Part shown: one piece after another, positions 1-8,901 of the stretch
Numbering within the stretch: the stretch's first letter is position 1
Layout: every line of letters starts with the position of its first letter
Assembly (NCBI GenBank): GCA_020555865.1
Contig: JAJCJJ010000002.1
Location: 248,001 to 312,000, forward strand
Origin: a bacterium 210917-DFI.7.65
GTDB taxonomy: Bacteria > Bacillota > Clostridia > Oscillospirales > Oscillospiraceae
Length of the DNA: 64,000 nt
Direction of reading: 5' to 3'
Notes under the pieces: generated by a model
Databases searched by the model: none
Told to the model about the DNA's origin: nothing
The model's input: the letters and a program-made list of their open reading frames with translations, nothing else
Position numbers and translations under genes: made by a program

Positions 1-22
1 AGCAGCAACAGGCTTGCTGGTC

Positions 23-1399
23 TTATACTATAGCCCAGACCACAAAGCCCAAGCAGACGATAATGCCAACCACAACCGTCAAGACCACCAGATAGCCCAT
101 AATATCGCGGGCTTTCAGGCCTGCAATGGCCAGGGCAGGCAGCGCCCAGAAAGGCTGGATCAGGTTCGTCCAGCAGTCACCCCAAGCAATACCCATGGCG
201 CAACGGGAGGCAGAAACGCCCATCTCCGCTGCAGCGGGCATCATGGCAGGAGCCTGAACGGCCCACTGGCCGCCGCCGGAAGGAACAAAGAAGTTCACGA
301 TACCGGCGCTCAGGAAAGTCAGCATCGGGAATGTCATGTTAGTGGAGATGGCCACAAATGCATCAGCGATGATCTGCGCCAAAGACACGCCCTGATCGTT
401 TGCGCCCACCATCATGCCCATGATACCGGCATAGAAGGGGAACTGCAGGATAACGCCCGCCGCGCTGGAGGCGGAATCTCCGATGGCATCGATATAACGG
501 CGCAGGCTGCCATGAGCCAGGATACCCAGGAACATGAAGATCATGTTGACGATATTCAGCGTCAGAGCAGACAACACGCTGTTGCCATTGGCGACGGTGT
601 TATAGAAATAGTAGCCGATGTACACAAAACCCGCAATCCAGGTGATCGCCCACAGGATCTTGGACTGTTCCATGGCATCAGCGGGAACTTTCACTTCATA
701 AGTGCGGACTTCCTCATCTTTCAGCAGAGCAGGATCCACAGTGATCGTATGCTCAGCATCCGGATGGGATGCGACCATGACAACAGCGCAGGCTGCAATG
801 ACCAGAACCACCAGCACCAGGTTCACCGGGAAGAAGATCGTCTCCGCAGTAGAAACCGTCATGTTCATGTCTGTGGTGTAGCCCACCGCAGCCAAGGCGC
901 CGGGCGTGGTGATCTGCAGCGGAATCGAACCAGACAGACCCGCGTGCCACATGCAGATGACGGAATAAGCAGAAGCGATCAGAACACGGTAGTCGATTGT
1001 GGGAATCTTTCTGGCCACTTCTTTCGCCAGCAGAACGCCGGCAATCAGGCCAAAGCCCCAGTTCAGCCACATGCAGATACCGGAAACGATAACCGTAACC
1101 AGGATACCCTGCTTAGGCGTGTGAGCCAGACCGGCACACTTTTTCAGCAGCCGGTTCACTACAGGCGCCTGCGCCAGAGCAGAACCCAGCACAACGACCA
1201 GGCACATCTGCATGGTAAATGCCAACAGGCCCCAGAAACCGCTGTCGCTGCCCCAATAAGACAGAACCCGCAGCGGGCCAACGCCCGTGCCGACCATCGC
1301 CGCAATAAAGACAACGATTGTCAGAATAATTGCAAACAGGAATGCATCCGGCAGCCATCTTTCAATGACACGCACAGACAGATTGGTGATTGCTTTCAT
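23..1399 (-). CDS. atoE: Short-chain fatty acid permease, AtoE family
   Basis: A 458-residue integral membrane protein made almost entirely of hydrophobic helices, with the conserved loops of the AtoE/short-chain fatty acid transporter family (for example the stretch around residues 255-330 with SxxGVILQFPFYAGIMGM, and VNFFVPSGGGQWAVQAP near residue 365). The length is normal for the family. It probably carries acetate, butyrate or acetoacetate across the cytoplasmic membrane, which fits a fermenting gut anaerobe, but the substrate cannot be read from sequence. The gene stands alone, with a sigma-A-like promoter about 90 nt upstream, and ends 22 nt from the window edge. Confidence 0.9.
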   Translation of the reverse strand: MKAITNLSVRVIERWLPDAFLFAIILTIVVFIAAMVGTGVGPLRVLSYWGSDSGFWGLLAFTMQMCLVVVLGSALAQAPVVNRLLKKCAGLAHTPKQGILVTVIVSGICMWLNWGFGLIAGVLLAKEVARKIPTIDYRVLIASAYSVICMWHAGLSGSIPLQITTPGALAAVGYTTDMNMTVSTAETIFFPVNLVLVVLVIAACAVVMVASHPDAEHTITVDPALLKDEEVRTYEVKVPADAMEQSKILWAITWIAGFVYIGYYFYNTVANGNSVLSALTLNIVNMIFMFLGILAHGSLRRYIDAIGDSASSAAGVILQFPFYAGIMGMMVGANDQGVSLAQIIADAFVAISTNMTFPMLTFLSAGIVNFFVPSGGGQWAVQAPAMMPAAAEMGVSASRCAMGIAWGDCWTNLIQPFWALPALAIAGLKARDIMGYLVVLTVVVGIIVCLGFVVWAIV

Positions 1400-1490
1400 A
1401 AAATTTTACCCCCCTAAAAATACAATCCTTTCTCTACCAGCGCCGGTTTTCTCCGGCAAAATGTATGCACTCTGTAAACTTACAGCAGTA

Positions 1491-1519
1491 AATATAGCAT
1501 CTTTTTCTTGACGTTCCAA
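1491..1519 (-). promoter_or_regulatory. Promoter of the fatty acid permease gene
   Basis: On the minus strand TTGGAA (1514-1519) is followed after 17 nt by TATATT (1491-1496). Just downstream of the -10 is a small inverted repeat, CTGTAA-AC-TTACAG (1472-1485), which could be an operator. A direct repeat TATAGCATCTTT occurs at 1494-1505 and 1549-1560. Confidence 0.5.
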
Positions 1520-1592
1520 GGACTTACATCCTTTTTATATATAATTTTTATAGCATCTTTATGCTTTCTATATACAAAAATCCACCCTGCAA

Positions 1593-1703
1593 TCAGCGGT
1601 GAAAAACACCGGTATCGGTCAGACGAAGACAGCGCGGCCCCAGGCGCGTCATAGTGCCAGCAAAGGCCGTAACAACCACCAGATAACCCATAATTCCCAG
1701 CAC
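1593..1703 (-). CDS. Possible small membrane ORF (36 aa) upstream of the permease
   Basis: A GTG start at 1703 is preceded by AGGAGG at a normal distance and opens a 36-residue frame beginning VLGIMGYLVVVTAFAGTM, which would be one membrane helix followed by a basic tail. The GYLVVVTxxxG stretch resembles the C-terminal end of the neighbouring AtoE protein (MGYLVVLTVVVG). It is therefore either a real small protein or the relic of a second permease copy. Nothing else marks it as expressed. Confidence 0.3.
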   Translation of the reverse strand: MLGIMGYLVVVTAFAGTMTRLGPRCLRLTDTGVFHR

Positions 1704-1805
1704 CGGGCCGCTCCTCCTTCTATGCACTTTTCCAAACCATCCCTCTCCGGTATACTTTTTTAATACCCACAACTCATGGTTTTACAGCGTTCTTCCTCCC
1801 TTTTC

Positions 1806-1842
1806 CCGCCGCAGCTTTCCCTTTTCTGCGGCGGCTTTATTT
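1806..1842 (+). terminator. Hairpin upstream of spoIIE
   Basis: CCGCCGCAG (1806-1814) pairs with CTGCGGCGG (1826-1834) and is followed by a short T-rich run. It may act as a terminator that insulates spoIIE. Confidence 0.4.
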
Positions 1843-1899
1843 CCCGACGCGATCTGCACGCAAGCCTTTGTACAATGGGCAGAAAAAGGAGGACAAGCC

Positions 1900-3957
1900 A
1901 TGAACTTTGTACAAACGCTGACCGCGGTGGAAAAAAGCCGCGCTTTAAGTTGTGCCATCCGGTTTCTTTTGGCCGCCATACTCTCAGGCAGTCAGATTTT
2001 CGGCGCATACGCTCCCTTTGGCCTGGGCTTTGTGGCCGCCGCCGGTGCCGGCATGGAGGGCCTTTCGGCACTGCTGGGCCTTCTGGTGGGCGCGCTTTTG
2101 ATGATGCCCTTCACCGCCGCCATAAAATATATTGCCGCCGCCATCCTGATCTTTTCGGTGTCCGTCGCCTTTTTTGATACGAAGCTCTACCGGAAACATG
2201 CCTTTCTCCCCTTGATTACCGCCGCCTGCACCGCAGTAGTAGGTTTTGTGTATCTGATGCCGCAGGGCGTCTTCAATACAGACGGAGCCTATTTCCTGCT
2301 GGAGATTTTCCTGGCCGGCGGCTGCGCCGTTTGCTACCGCATGGCGCTGGCAATTCAGATCGACGCACCGGAGACTCTGGAACGACAGCAGCTTTTTGCT
2401 CTTTTTGTTCTGGCAATCTCTCTACTGATTGCCGTGGCCGCCATCCCCCTGGCAGGCCGGTTTTCCCTGGGCCGTATTTTTTCCATCGTGCTGGTACTGG
2501 CTGCCGGGCGGCTGGGCGGCATGGGTCTGGGCTGCGCCGCCGGACTGTGCGCTGGCCTGAGCATGGATGCCGTGTCCGGCACGCTGTATTTCTCCATGGC
2601 TTACGCTCTTTCGGCCATGACGGCGGGCCTGCGCCGGTGCGGCCGGGCGCGCTACACGCTGCTGTTCCTTTTCGGCACCGTGCTCTCTCTGTTCTGGTGC
2701 AGCCCCGAGACAGCGGTCTATACCCTGTTGGAAACCGCCATTGCCGGCGTACTGTTCCTCCTGCTGCCGGAAAAATTGTTTCAGAAAGGCCGCCGGCACA
2801 GAGCCGCCGCACTCGGCGCACCGAACGCTCTGGAGAAACAGCTGCGGGGCGCTGCCTCAGTCTTCCGCGACCTTTACGACAGTTTGAGCCGGGCCGGAAC
2901 CGCACCAGTCAACGACGAAAATGTGGCCACAGTATTTGATCGGGCAGCCGACCAGATCTGCCGGGCCTGCCCCCTGTGCGCTACCTGCTGGGACGCAGAT
3001 TATGTGACCACTTACAACGCCCTGAACGATGTGACAGAACCCCTCAACAGCCGCGGCCACGTGCTGCCCTCCGATTTTCCAGCCCACTTCTCCTCCCGCT
3101 GCCTGCGCTTTTCCGATTTTACCGCCGCAGTGAACGCCGAATTCACAGCGCTTCTGATGCGGCGGCAGTACACGCGTCAGCTCAGCAGTACCCGTGCGCA
3201 GGCCCGGGAACAATACGCCCGGCTGTCCGAACTTTTGTCCGAATCTGCTGATCAGGTGGAACGCGGCGCCGCAGTCCCCGCCTCTGCCGAAGCCCCCGTG
3301 TGCGATATCTGCACCGCCGGACGAGCCAAAGCGGGTGAAAGCGTCAGCGGCGACACATTATCTACATTCCGCAGCGAAGACGGGAAAGTATTTCTGCTCC
3401 TATCCGACGGCATGGGCTGCGGAGAGGATGCCCGCCGGGAATCGGCTATGACAGTACGGCTGCTGGAGCAGTTCCTGAAAGCAGGTATTGAACCATCCAC
3501 CGCCCTGAAAACGCTCAATAGCGCTCTCACCCTTCATACAGACGAAAGCGGCAGCTTCACCACCATCGACCTGCTGGCCATGACGCCGGAAAGCGGTTCC
3601 GTCTCCTTTTATAAATTTGGCGCCGCCCCCTCCTATATCCGCCATGGCAAAAGCGTCCGCCGTGTCACCGGCAGCGTGCTGCCCGCCGGGCTGAGCAGCA
3701 GCGACCGGATCCCGGACGCCACCACAGTGCATCTGAGCGCCGGCGACATCGTTTTGCTGATCAGCGACGGCTTTGCCGACAGCAGCGACGACGCATGGCT
3801 GGAAACGCTCTTTTCCCAGTGGGAAGGCTCAGATATCCATTCCCTCACCTCTGCGTTGATGGACGAAAGCCTCCGCCACGGCGGCCGCAGCGACGACGCC
3901 AGCCTGTTGGTGCTGCGCCTGAGTCCCGCTCCGCAGCATCCGGTCCAAGCGGTATAA
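1900..3957 (+). CDS. spoIIE: Stage II sporulation protein E (PP2C phosphatase)
   Basis: SpoIIE dephosphorylates the anti-anti-sigma factor SpoIIAA at the asymmetric septum and so activates sigma-F in the forespore. The 685-residue protein has about ten membrane helices in residues 15-300, a Cys-containing linker region (CRACPLCATCW near residue 355), and a C-terminal PP2C/SpoIIE domain with the metal-binding motifs SDGMGCGEDA (about residue 502) and LISDGFADSSDD (about residue 625). It is shorter than the Bacillus protein (827 aa), as is usual in clostridia. The ATG has an AAGGAGG site seven nucleotides upstream. It indicates that the organism can sporulate. A small membrane-protein gene follows after 67 nt. 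Confidence 0.95.
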   Translation: MNFVQTLTAVEKSRALSCAIRFLLAAILSGSQIFGAYAPFGLGFVAAAGAGMEGLSALLGLLVGALLMMPFTAAIKYIAAAILIFSVSVAFFDTKLYRKHAFLPLITAACTAVVGFVYLMPQGVFNTDGAYFLLEIFLAGGCAVCYRMALAIQIDAPETLERQQLFALFVLAISLLIAVAAIPLAGRFSLGRIFSIVLVLAAGRLGGMGLGCAAGLCAGLSMDAVSGTLYFSMAYALSAMTAGLRRCGRARYTLLFLFGTVLSLFWCSPETAVYTLLETAIAGVLFLLLPEKLFQKGRRHRAAALGAPNALEKQLRGAASVFRDLYDSLSRAGTAPVNDENVATVFDRAADQICRACPLCATCWDADYVTTYNALNDVTEPLNSRGHVLPSDFPAHFSSRCLRFSDFTAAVNAEFTALLMRRQYTRQLSSTRAQAREQYARLSELLSESADQVERGAAVPASAEAPVCDICTAGRAKAGESVSGDTLSTFRSEDGKVFLLLSDGMGCGEDARRESAMTVRLLEQFLKAGIEPSTALKTLNSALTLHTDESGSFTTIDLLAMTPESGSVSFYKFGAAPSYIRHGKSVRRVTGSVLPAGLSSSDRIPDATTVHLSAGDIVLLISDGFADSSDDAWLETLFSQWEGSDIHSLTSALMDESLRHGGRSDDASLLVLRLSPAPQHPVQAV

Positions 3958-4024
3958 AATCGCCGCAGTCTGGGCATACTGACTGCAAAAGCCCGAAACG
4001 GCGGCAAAAGGAGCGGACACAGTT

Positions 4025-4306
4025 ATGGTAAAAGGCATTTCCCGTCGGGTTATCGTAGTATCCAGTCCCGACCGGCGGTATTTTGATGAGGCCATCTTTA
4101 TCCTGCGCAGCGATACATCCGGGCCGGACTCCGGCGTACCGAGCGTGGCGGTGGAAGAAGCCTGCCGTATCGCCCGACGCTGTGCGGCCCGCAACGCCCC
4201 GCGCCCACCGCTCCGGATTCCAGCCCCCCTCTGGGCCGCCGCAGGCGCTGTCCTCATGGCTCTGATCTGGGTTCTTTCTTCTCGTGTCCCATCCCTTCTT
4301 TTTTGA
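4025..4306 (+). CDS. Conserved small tail-anchored protein next to spoIIE
   Basis: A 93-residue protein starting MVKGISRRVIVVSSPDRRYFDEAIFIL, with a predicted soluble alpha/beta N-terminal part (residues 1-65), a Pro/Arg-rich stretch and one C-terminal membrane helix (about 69-88). I recall similar N-termini (MVKGxxxxVIVVxSPDxxxFxxAIFI) in Oscillospiraceae proteins of unknown function, but cannot check this here. The gene follows spoIIE on the same strand and precedes a strong terminator, so the two are probably co-transcribed. This would suggest a sporulation or membrane role, which is inference only. Confidence 0.7.
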   Translation: MVKGISRRVIVVSSPDRRYFDEAIFILRSDTSGPDSGVPSVAVEEACRIARRCAARNAPRPPLRIPAPLWAAAGAVLMALIWVLSSRVPSLLF

Positions 4307-4322
4307 TTTTTCCTTCCATACT

Positions 4323-4386
4323 AACCGCCGCCGGCCAGTGCAGGATCAAAACCTGCACTGGCCGGCGGCGGTTTCCCCTTTTTTCG
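4323..4386 (+). terminator. Strong intrinsic terminator after the spoIIE unit
   Basis: A perfect 22-bp stem (4323-4344 with 4352-4373) with a 7-nt loop is followed by a T-rich tail ending in CCCCTTTTTT. Confidence 0.9.
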
Positions 4387-4406
4387 TCTCTTTTTTATGT
4401 TTTCCC

Positions 4407-4434
4407 TTGCACTTTCAGACGATTTTGTTATAAT
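4407..4434 (+). promoter_or_regulatory. Sigma-A promoter of dusB and the sigma fusion gene
   Basis: TTGCAC (4407-4412), a 16-nt spacer and a perfect TATAAT (4429-4434), lying between the preceding terminator and the dusB start. Confidence 0.75.
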
Positions 4435-4506
4435 AGCAGACTGTATATTTATCCTCTGCCCCATCGGCAGCATATCCTGACTTGGAACGAAAGGAGCCGA
4501 CAGCAC

Positions 4507-5505
4507 ATGAAAATCGGATCGATTGACATTCCTTCACGCCTGGCGCTGGCACCCATGGCCGGCGTAACAGACCTTGCTTTCCGCCAGATCTGCAGTGAAC
4601 TGGGGGCGGGATTGACCTGCACGGAGCTGGTCAGCTCCAAGGCTCTGTGTTACCAGGACCGCAAAACCCGGGGACTGTTGAAGCAGTTTCCCGGCGAGCA
4701 TCCCGCCGCAGCCCAAATTTTCGGCAGCGATCCGGAGTGCATGGCCCGAGGCGCCCAGCTGGCTCTTGAATACTCCGGAGCCGATCTGATCGACATCAAC
4801 ATGGGCTGTCCTGTGGGAAAAGTGGTTTCCAATGGCGACGGCAGCGCGCTGATGAAAGATATTCCCAAAGCGCTGCAGGTGGCGAAAGCCGTGGTCAAAG
4901 CCGTTCCCGTGCCGGTCACAGTCAAAATGCGCATCGGTTGGGATCGGGGGCATTTGAACGCTGTGGAACTGGCCCGCGCCCTGGAAGACACGGGCGTAGC
5001 CGCCATCGCTGTCCACGGCCGCACCCGCGTGCAGATGTACAGCGGACGGGCCGATTGGGACGCTATCGGTGAAGTAAAGCGCGCCATTTCCATCCCCGTT
5101 ATCGCCAATGGCGATATCTTCACCGGAGAGGACGCTGTGCGGATTTTGAAATGGACCGGCGCAGACATGGCCATGATCGGCCGGGGCGTATTCGGCAATC
5201 CCTGGCTGTTTCAGCAGGCCCAGGCCGCTTTGGATGGCCGCCCCGTTCCTCCGCTGCCGCCTCTCGCCCAGCGCTGTGACACCGCCGTGCGCCAGATTGA
5301 ACTGGCCGCCGCTGACAAAGGCGAAAAAATTGCCGTGCTGGAAGCCCGGCGTCACTACTGCTGGTATCTTAAGGGCGTGCCCTATGCCAACTATTACAAA
5401 GAACAAATCGTCGCCATGAACACCATGGAAGACGTTTACCGTATCACTGCGGGCATCAAGCGGGATCTGTCCGATGAAGCCCCCAGAGGAGGAATTGCAC
5501 CATGA
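4507..5505 (+). CDS. dusB: tRNA-dihydrouridine synthase B
   Basis: This flavoenzyme reduces uridines in the tRNA D-loop. The 332-residue product has the Dus TIM-barrel hallmarks: LAPMAGVTDLAFR near the N-terminus, DINMGCPVGKV with the active-site Cys (about residue 100), HGRTRVQMYSG (about residue 170), and the FMN-phosphate segment ANGDIFTGEDA and GADMAMIGRGVFGNPWLF. I place the start at the ATG at 4507, preceded by AAGGAG ten nucleotides upstream, rather than at any earlier in-frame codon. Its stop overlaps the start of the next gene by four nucleotides, so the two are translationally coupled. Confidence 0.95.
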   Translation: MKIGSIDIPSRLALAPMAGVTDLAFRQICSELGAGLTCTELVSSKALCYQDRKTRGLLKQFPGEHPAAAQIFGSDPECMARGAQLALEYSGADLIDINMGCPVGKVVSNGDGSALMKDIPKALQVAKAVVKAVPVPVTVKMRIGWDRGHLNAVELARALEDTGVAAIAVHGRTRVQMYSGRADWDAIGEVKRAISIPVIANGDIFTGEDAVRILKWTGADMAMIGRGVFGNPWLFQQAQAALDGRPVPPLPPLAQRCDTAVRQIELAAADKGEKIAVLEARRHYCWYLKGVPYANYYKEQIVAMNTMEDVYRITAGIKRDLSDEAPRGGIAP

Positions 5506-6992
5506 ACATGGCATCTGTCAACGAACGGGATCTGCTGGCTGCGGCCACCCAGGGAAGCCAGGTGGCTTATCGAGAACTAATCCATCTGCACCAGGCTGCC
5601 GTCTACCGTTTTGCCTGGGCCATGATTGGCGAAGAGCATGCTCAAACCGTCACTGAAAACGCCTTTATCACCGCCTGGCGGCAGCTGGAATTTCTTCCGG
5701 CCATAAATCTGTCTTTTCACACGCATCTTCTGCAGCTGGTGTGCATCGACTGCACGGAACTGGCTAAACGCCAGCGGCGGCACCGGGTAAATCTGAACGC
5801 CCAAACCGATGAAGATACTCTGAATTTCCCTTTCGGCCCCCTGCGCTATGATCCGCGTACCAATATGGAGCACATCGCACTGCAGGCAGACATCGAGGAC
5901 GCGCTGCATGCCCTTCCGATGCGTCTGCGTCAGATCCTGCTGCTGCACGAAATGGGCAACGTACCCGACACGCAGATCGCAGATATTCTCGGAGGCACCG
6001 CACAAGCCATTCACGCTGACCTGCTTCGTGCCCGTGCCTTGGTGCGGCGGCAGATCATGCTCAGCGGCGGTTTTTTCCCCGCCAGCACAGAGGGAAACGA
6101 GACCGCACCGGCACAGTTCCGCGCCTGCAAGTCCTATCTTTCCACGCTGTCCGCCGCCACAGACGGCCTGTGCACCAGTGAAGAAAAGCGCGCGCTCTCG
6201 GCACATCTGGCCGAATGCCCCGGCTGCCGGGGCTATTACGGAGCTATGAGCGCCATTCACCACGGTTTGGCGGTGATGAAACACGAGGTGCCCGGCGACA
6301 TGGCCTCCTATATTATTCACCGTATTCAACAGGAGAGTGGCCCCGGTGATTTCTCCGCCAACAGCGGCAAACAGAAAAAACGCTGGCATTTCCGTCCGGC
6401 CATCGGCCGCTTCACCATTATAGGGCTTTGCCTTGCGCTGGTACTGCTGGCGTATTCCGGCGGCATCCTGGAGCGCGGCCAGGCCCAGCTTCCCCCACCG
6501 CAGCAGAATCAGGATCAGACGCTCCCACAGCAGGCCAATGAGAATGAAACAACTGCCCTGCAGCAGCCGGACAGCACGCCGGAAGATCTCCCCCCGGCAC
6601 AGCCCCCCGTTCAACCGCCGGAAACATCCTCAGACAACGACGAAACAGCAGAGCCGCCCAGCGGAGAGAGTACAGCTCCGGAAGACGGCAGCAGCTCCAT
6701 TGTCCCGGGCGGCGGCATCAGCGATACGCTGGTTCCCGCCGGAGAAACCTATCGCGCCGTATATACCACGGATGCCTCTGCCGCCAGCATCCTTGCCCAA
6801 TACAGCACCGTCACGTTCACCGCTGCACTGGCGGATGGCGTTCAGGCAGTATATTACGTCGTCCCGGCCGAGTCGGCAGAAAGCGTCTCCGCTGCGCTTT
6901 CGGAAGCCGGCATTTCCTGCAGCGCCTACACAGAAGATCCTTCCGTTCTCAGCAGTGCATCGGAAGCGCTCCTGTATATCCTTCTGGACTAA
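5502..6992 (+). CDS. ECF sigma factor fused to a zinc anti-sigma domain and membrane anchor
   Basis: This 496-residue protein combines modules that are normally separate. Residues 15-70 resemble sigma-70 region 2 and residues about 125-185 region 4 of an ECF sigma factor (ALHALPMRLRQILLLHEMGNVPDTQIADILG, then the LLRARALVR recognition helix). Residues 205-248 form a ZAS/zf-HC2 anti-sigma domain with C209, H235, C239 and C242, that is C-x25-H-x3-C-x2-C, the spacing of RsrA Cys11/His37/Cys41/Cys44. A membrane helix lies at about 303-323. Outside are a Pro/Gln/Glu-rich linker and a small C-terminal domain (about 410-496). It would be a sigma factor held at the membrane in cis. The gene overlaps dusB by four nucleotides with AGAGGAGG before the ATG; a second ATG at 5508 is possible. 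Confidence 0.85.
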   Translation: MNMASVNERDLLAAATQGSQVAYRELIHLHQAAVYRFAWAMIGEEHAQTVTENAFITAWRQLEFLPAINLSFHTHLLQLVCIDCTELAKRQRRHRVNLNAQTDEDTLNFPFGPLRYDPRTNMEHIALQADIEDALHALPMRLRQILLLHEMGNVPDTQIADILGGTAQAIHADLLRARALVRRQIMLSGGFFPASTEGNETAPAQFRACKSYLSTLSAATDGLCTSEEKRALSAHLAECPGCRGYYGAMSAIHHGLAVMKHEVPGDMASYIIHRIQQESGPGDFSANSGKQKKRWHFRPAIGRFTIIGLCLALVLLAYSGGILERGQAQLPPPQQNQDQTLPQQANENETTALQQPDSTPEDLPPAQPPVQPPETSSDNDETAEPPSGESTAPEDGSSSIVPGGGISDTLVPAGETYRAVYTTDASAASILAQYSTVTFTAALADGVQAVYYVVPAESAESVSAALSEAGISCSAYTEDPSVLSSASEALLYILLD

Positions 6993-7003
6993 GCCTGTAT
7001 CCC

Positions 7004-7054
7004 AAAGAAGCACCCCGGCTTTCTTTCATGAAAGAAAGCCGGGGTGCTTCTTTT
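7004..7054. terminator. Bidirectional terminator between the sigma fusion and putP
   Basis: A perfect 25-bp inverted repeat centred between 7028 and 7029, flanked by A/T runs that suit termination of both converging genes. Confidence 0.9.
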
Positions 7055-7075
7055 CGGAAGGGGGAACGCAGGATG

Positions 7076-8611
7076 TTATTTCCCCATCGCCCGATACTCT
7101 TCAAAGGTATCCACAATCTTTTTCTCCGGCGGCGCTGTCAACAGCGACACCACCACCAGCACGACGCAGTTGAGCAGGAAAGCAGGCAGCAGTTCATAAA
7201 GATCAAACGCACCGCCCAAAGGCCGCACCAGGAACTTCCAGACAAACACCAGAACGCCACCGGAAATCATGCCGCAAAGCGCGCCCCATTTATTGGCCCG
7301 CTTCCAGAACAGCGCAAAGAGCACTACCGGACCGAAGGCCGCGCCGAAACCCGCCCAGGCAAAAGAAACGATCTTAAAGACCGAGCTGTCGGGATCCCGT
7401 GCCAAGATAATCGCGATCGCCGCAATGACCAGCAGCGTCGAGCGGGCGATCAGCATGGACTGCTTTTCCGTCATCTTCACCTTGAACACGCCCCACATCA
7501 GATCTTTGGAAACACTGGAGGACGCCGCCAGCAGCTGGGAATCCGCCGTGGACATGGTAGCAGCCAGAATCCCTGCCAGCGTGACGCCCGCAGCCAGCGC
7601 CAGCAGCACGCCGTGCTCTGCCATTAAGCTGGAGATCTGCACGATCACTGTTTCAGAAGCGGAGCCTTCCAGCACAGGCAGGGCGCCGACATTGGTCATC
7701 CCCAAGCCCACCATGCCAATTAAAACGGCGATAAACATGGAAATCACAACCCAAACCGTGGCTACACGGCGGGAAGTGGTCAATTTTTGCTCATTTTCAA
7801 TCGCCATAAACCGCAGAAGAATATGAGGCATACCAAAATAACCAAGGCCCCAAGCCAGCGTGGAGACAATTGTCAGCGGCCCATATGGCACCGCCGCATT
7901 CGAAGCAGCGTCATAACTGGCGTTCATGGCGAGGTAGCCCGGCAGCGTCTGGGCATTCTGCACCACTGCGTCCAGCCCGCCAGCCACGTTCACGCCGAAG
8001 CACAGCACCACTACCAACGCAATTGTCATTACGCAGCTTTGGATCAGGTCGGTGGTGCTGGCTGCCAGGAATCCGCCCAGGGCGGTGTAGCCCACAATGA
8101 CCACCGCACTGATAATCATGGCCAGCATATAATCCATACCGAACAGATTGGAAAACAGTTTGCCGCACGCGGCAAAACCCGATGCAGTGTACGGCACGAA
8201 AAACACGATGATCACCAACGCCGCAAAAGCGCGCAGCAAATTTTTGTCATCACCAAAGCGCTTGGAGAAAAACTCCGGCGCAGTAATGGAGTCCGTCAGC
8301 GCGCTGTAACGCCGGATGCGCTTGGCCACGATAAGCCAGTTGAGGTATGTACCCACGGCCAGGCCGATTACCGTCCAACCCACATCGCAGATGCCCGTCA
8401 GATAAGCCAGGCCCGGCAGACCCATCAGCAGATAGCTGGACATGTCCGAGGCCTCAGCGCTCATGGCTGTGACCAGCGGGCCGAGTTTTCGGCCACCCAA
8501 ATAAAAGTCGTCGGCGTTGTTGTTTTTCTTTGCAAAACGCACGCCGATGTACAGCATCAGTACCAGATAGACCACAATGGCAATCAAAATACAGATGGTT
8601 GCACTTGTCAT
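7076..8611 (-). CDS. putP: Sodium/proline symporter
   Basis: A 511-residue sodium:solute symporter with about 13 membrane helices. The N-terminal DDFYLGGRKLGPLVTAMSAEASDMSSYLLMGLPG is typical of PutP, as are the helix-breaking segment around GWTVIGLAVGTYLNW and the ADSQLLAASSSVSKD motif. It takes up proline (possibly as an osmolyte or Stickland substrate) with sodium. I start it at the ATG at 8611, where a GGGAGA/AAAGGA region precedes it, because residues upstream of that ATG are not membrane-like. It is monocistronic and shares its terminator with the convergent sigma gene. Confidence 0.92.
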   Translation of the reverse strand: MTSATICILIAIVVYLVLMLYIGVRFAKKNNNADDFYLGGRKLGPLVTAMSAEASDMSSYLLMGLPGLAYLTGICDVGWTVIGLAVGTYLNWLIVAKRIRRYSALTDSITAPEFFSKRFGDDKNLLRAFAALVIIVFFVPYTASGFAACGKLFSNLFGMDYMLAMIISAVVIVGYTALGGFLAASTTDLIQSCVMTIALVVVLCFGVNVAGGLDAVVQNAQTLPGYLAMNASYDAASNAAVPYGPLTIVSTLAWGLGYFGMPHILLRFMAIENEQKLTTSRRVATVWVVISMFIAVLIGMVGLGMTNVGALPVLEGSASETVIVQISSLMAEHGVLLALAAGVTLAGILAATMSTADSQLLAASSSVSKDLMWGVFKVKMTEKQSMLIARSTLLVIAAIAIILARDPDSSVFKIVSFAWAGFGAAFGPVVLFALFWKRANKWGALCGMISGGVLVFVWKFLVRPLGGAFDLYELLPAFLLNCVVLVVVSLLTAPPEKKIVDTFEEYRAMGK

Positions 8612-8748
8612 AGTTCCTTTTCTCTCCCTTCTGCACCAAAAAACGGTGCGGTGCAAAAAAATCTGATATAGTATACCATAATCTGGCGGCATAATCAAAT
8701 CTTAAGAACCAAAACAGGCAAAAGAAGGTAGATTTTTTGCAGACGCTG

Positions 8749-8899
8749 TGATAGAATAGGCACGACAGGTTTCCACACCCTGTCCAAGCGCCCCTCCGGC
8801 CGCCTGTACGCAGGCCGGCACCGGCGTTCGTTCGAGCCGCTCCTGTTTCCCAAAAGGAGCGGCCCGTTCTCTAAACAAAAAATGGAAGGAACATCGAAA
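8749..8899 (+). promoter_or_regulatory. Promoter and candidate preQ1 riboswitch upstream of queT
   Basis: An extended -10 (TGaTAGAAT, 8749-8757) would start transcription near 8764. The leader then forms GACAGG (8764-8769), a 9-nt loop TTTCCACAC, and CCTGTC (8779-8784). The CACCCU segment and loop resemble preQ1 aptamers. The loop TTCC can pair with the GGAA repeats of the ribosome binding site (8884-8891), as in an H-type pseudoknot that hides the site. A second stem-loop (GCCTG-TACG-CAGGC within CCGG flanks, about 8796-8820) and a strong hairpin (8836-8844 with 8855-8863) follow. Class III preQ1 riboswitches are known upstream of queT in this family, which fits, but the class is not proven. 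Confidence 0.55.
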
Positions 8900-8901
8900 A
8901 C

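Noticed and set aside
14..1417. A long plus-strand frame over the fatty acid permease
   Set aside because: Antisense shadow; the minus frame has clear family motifs and membrane helices.
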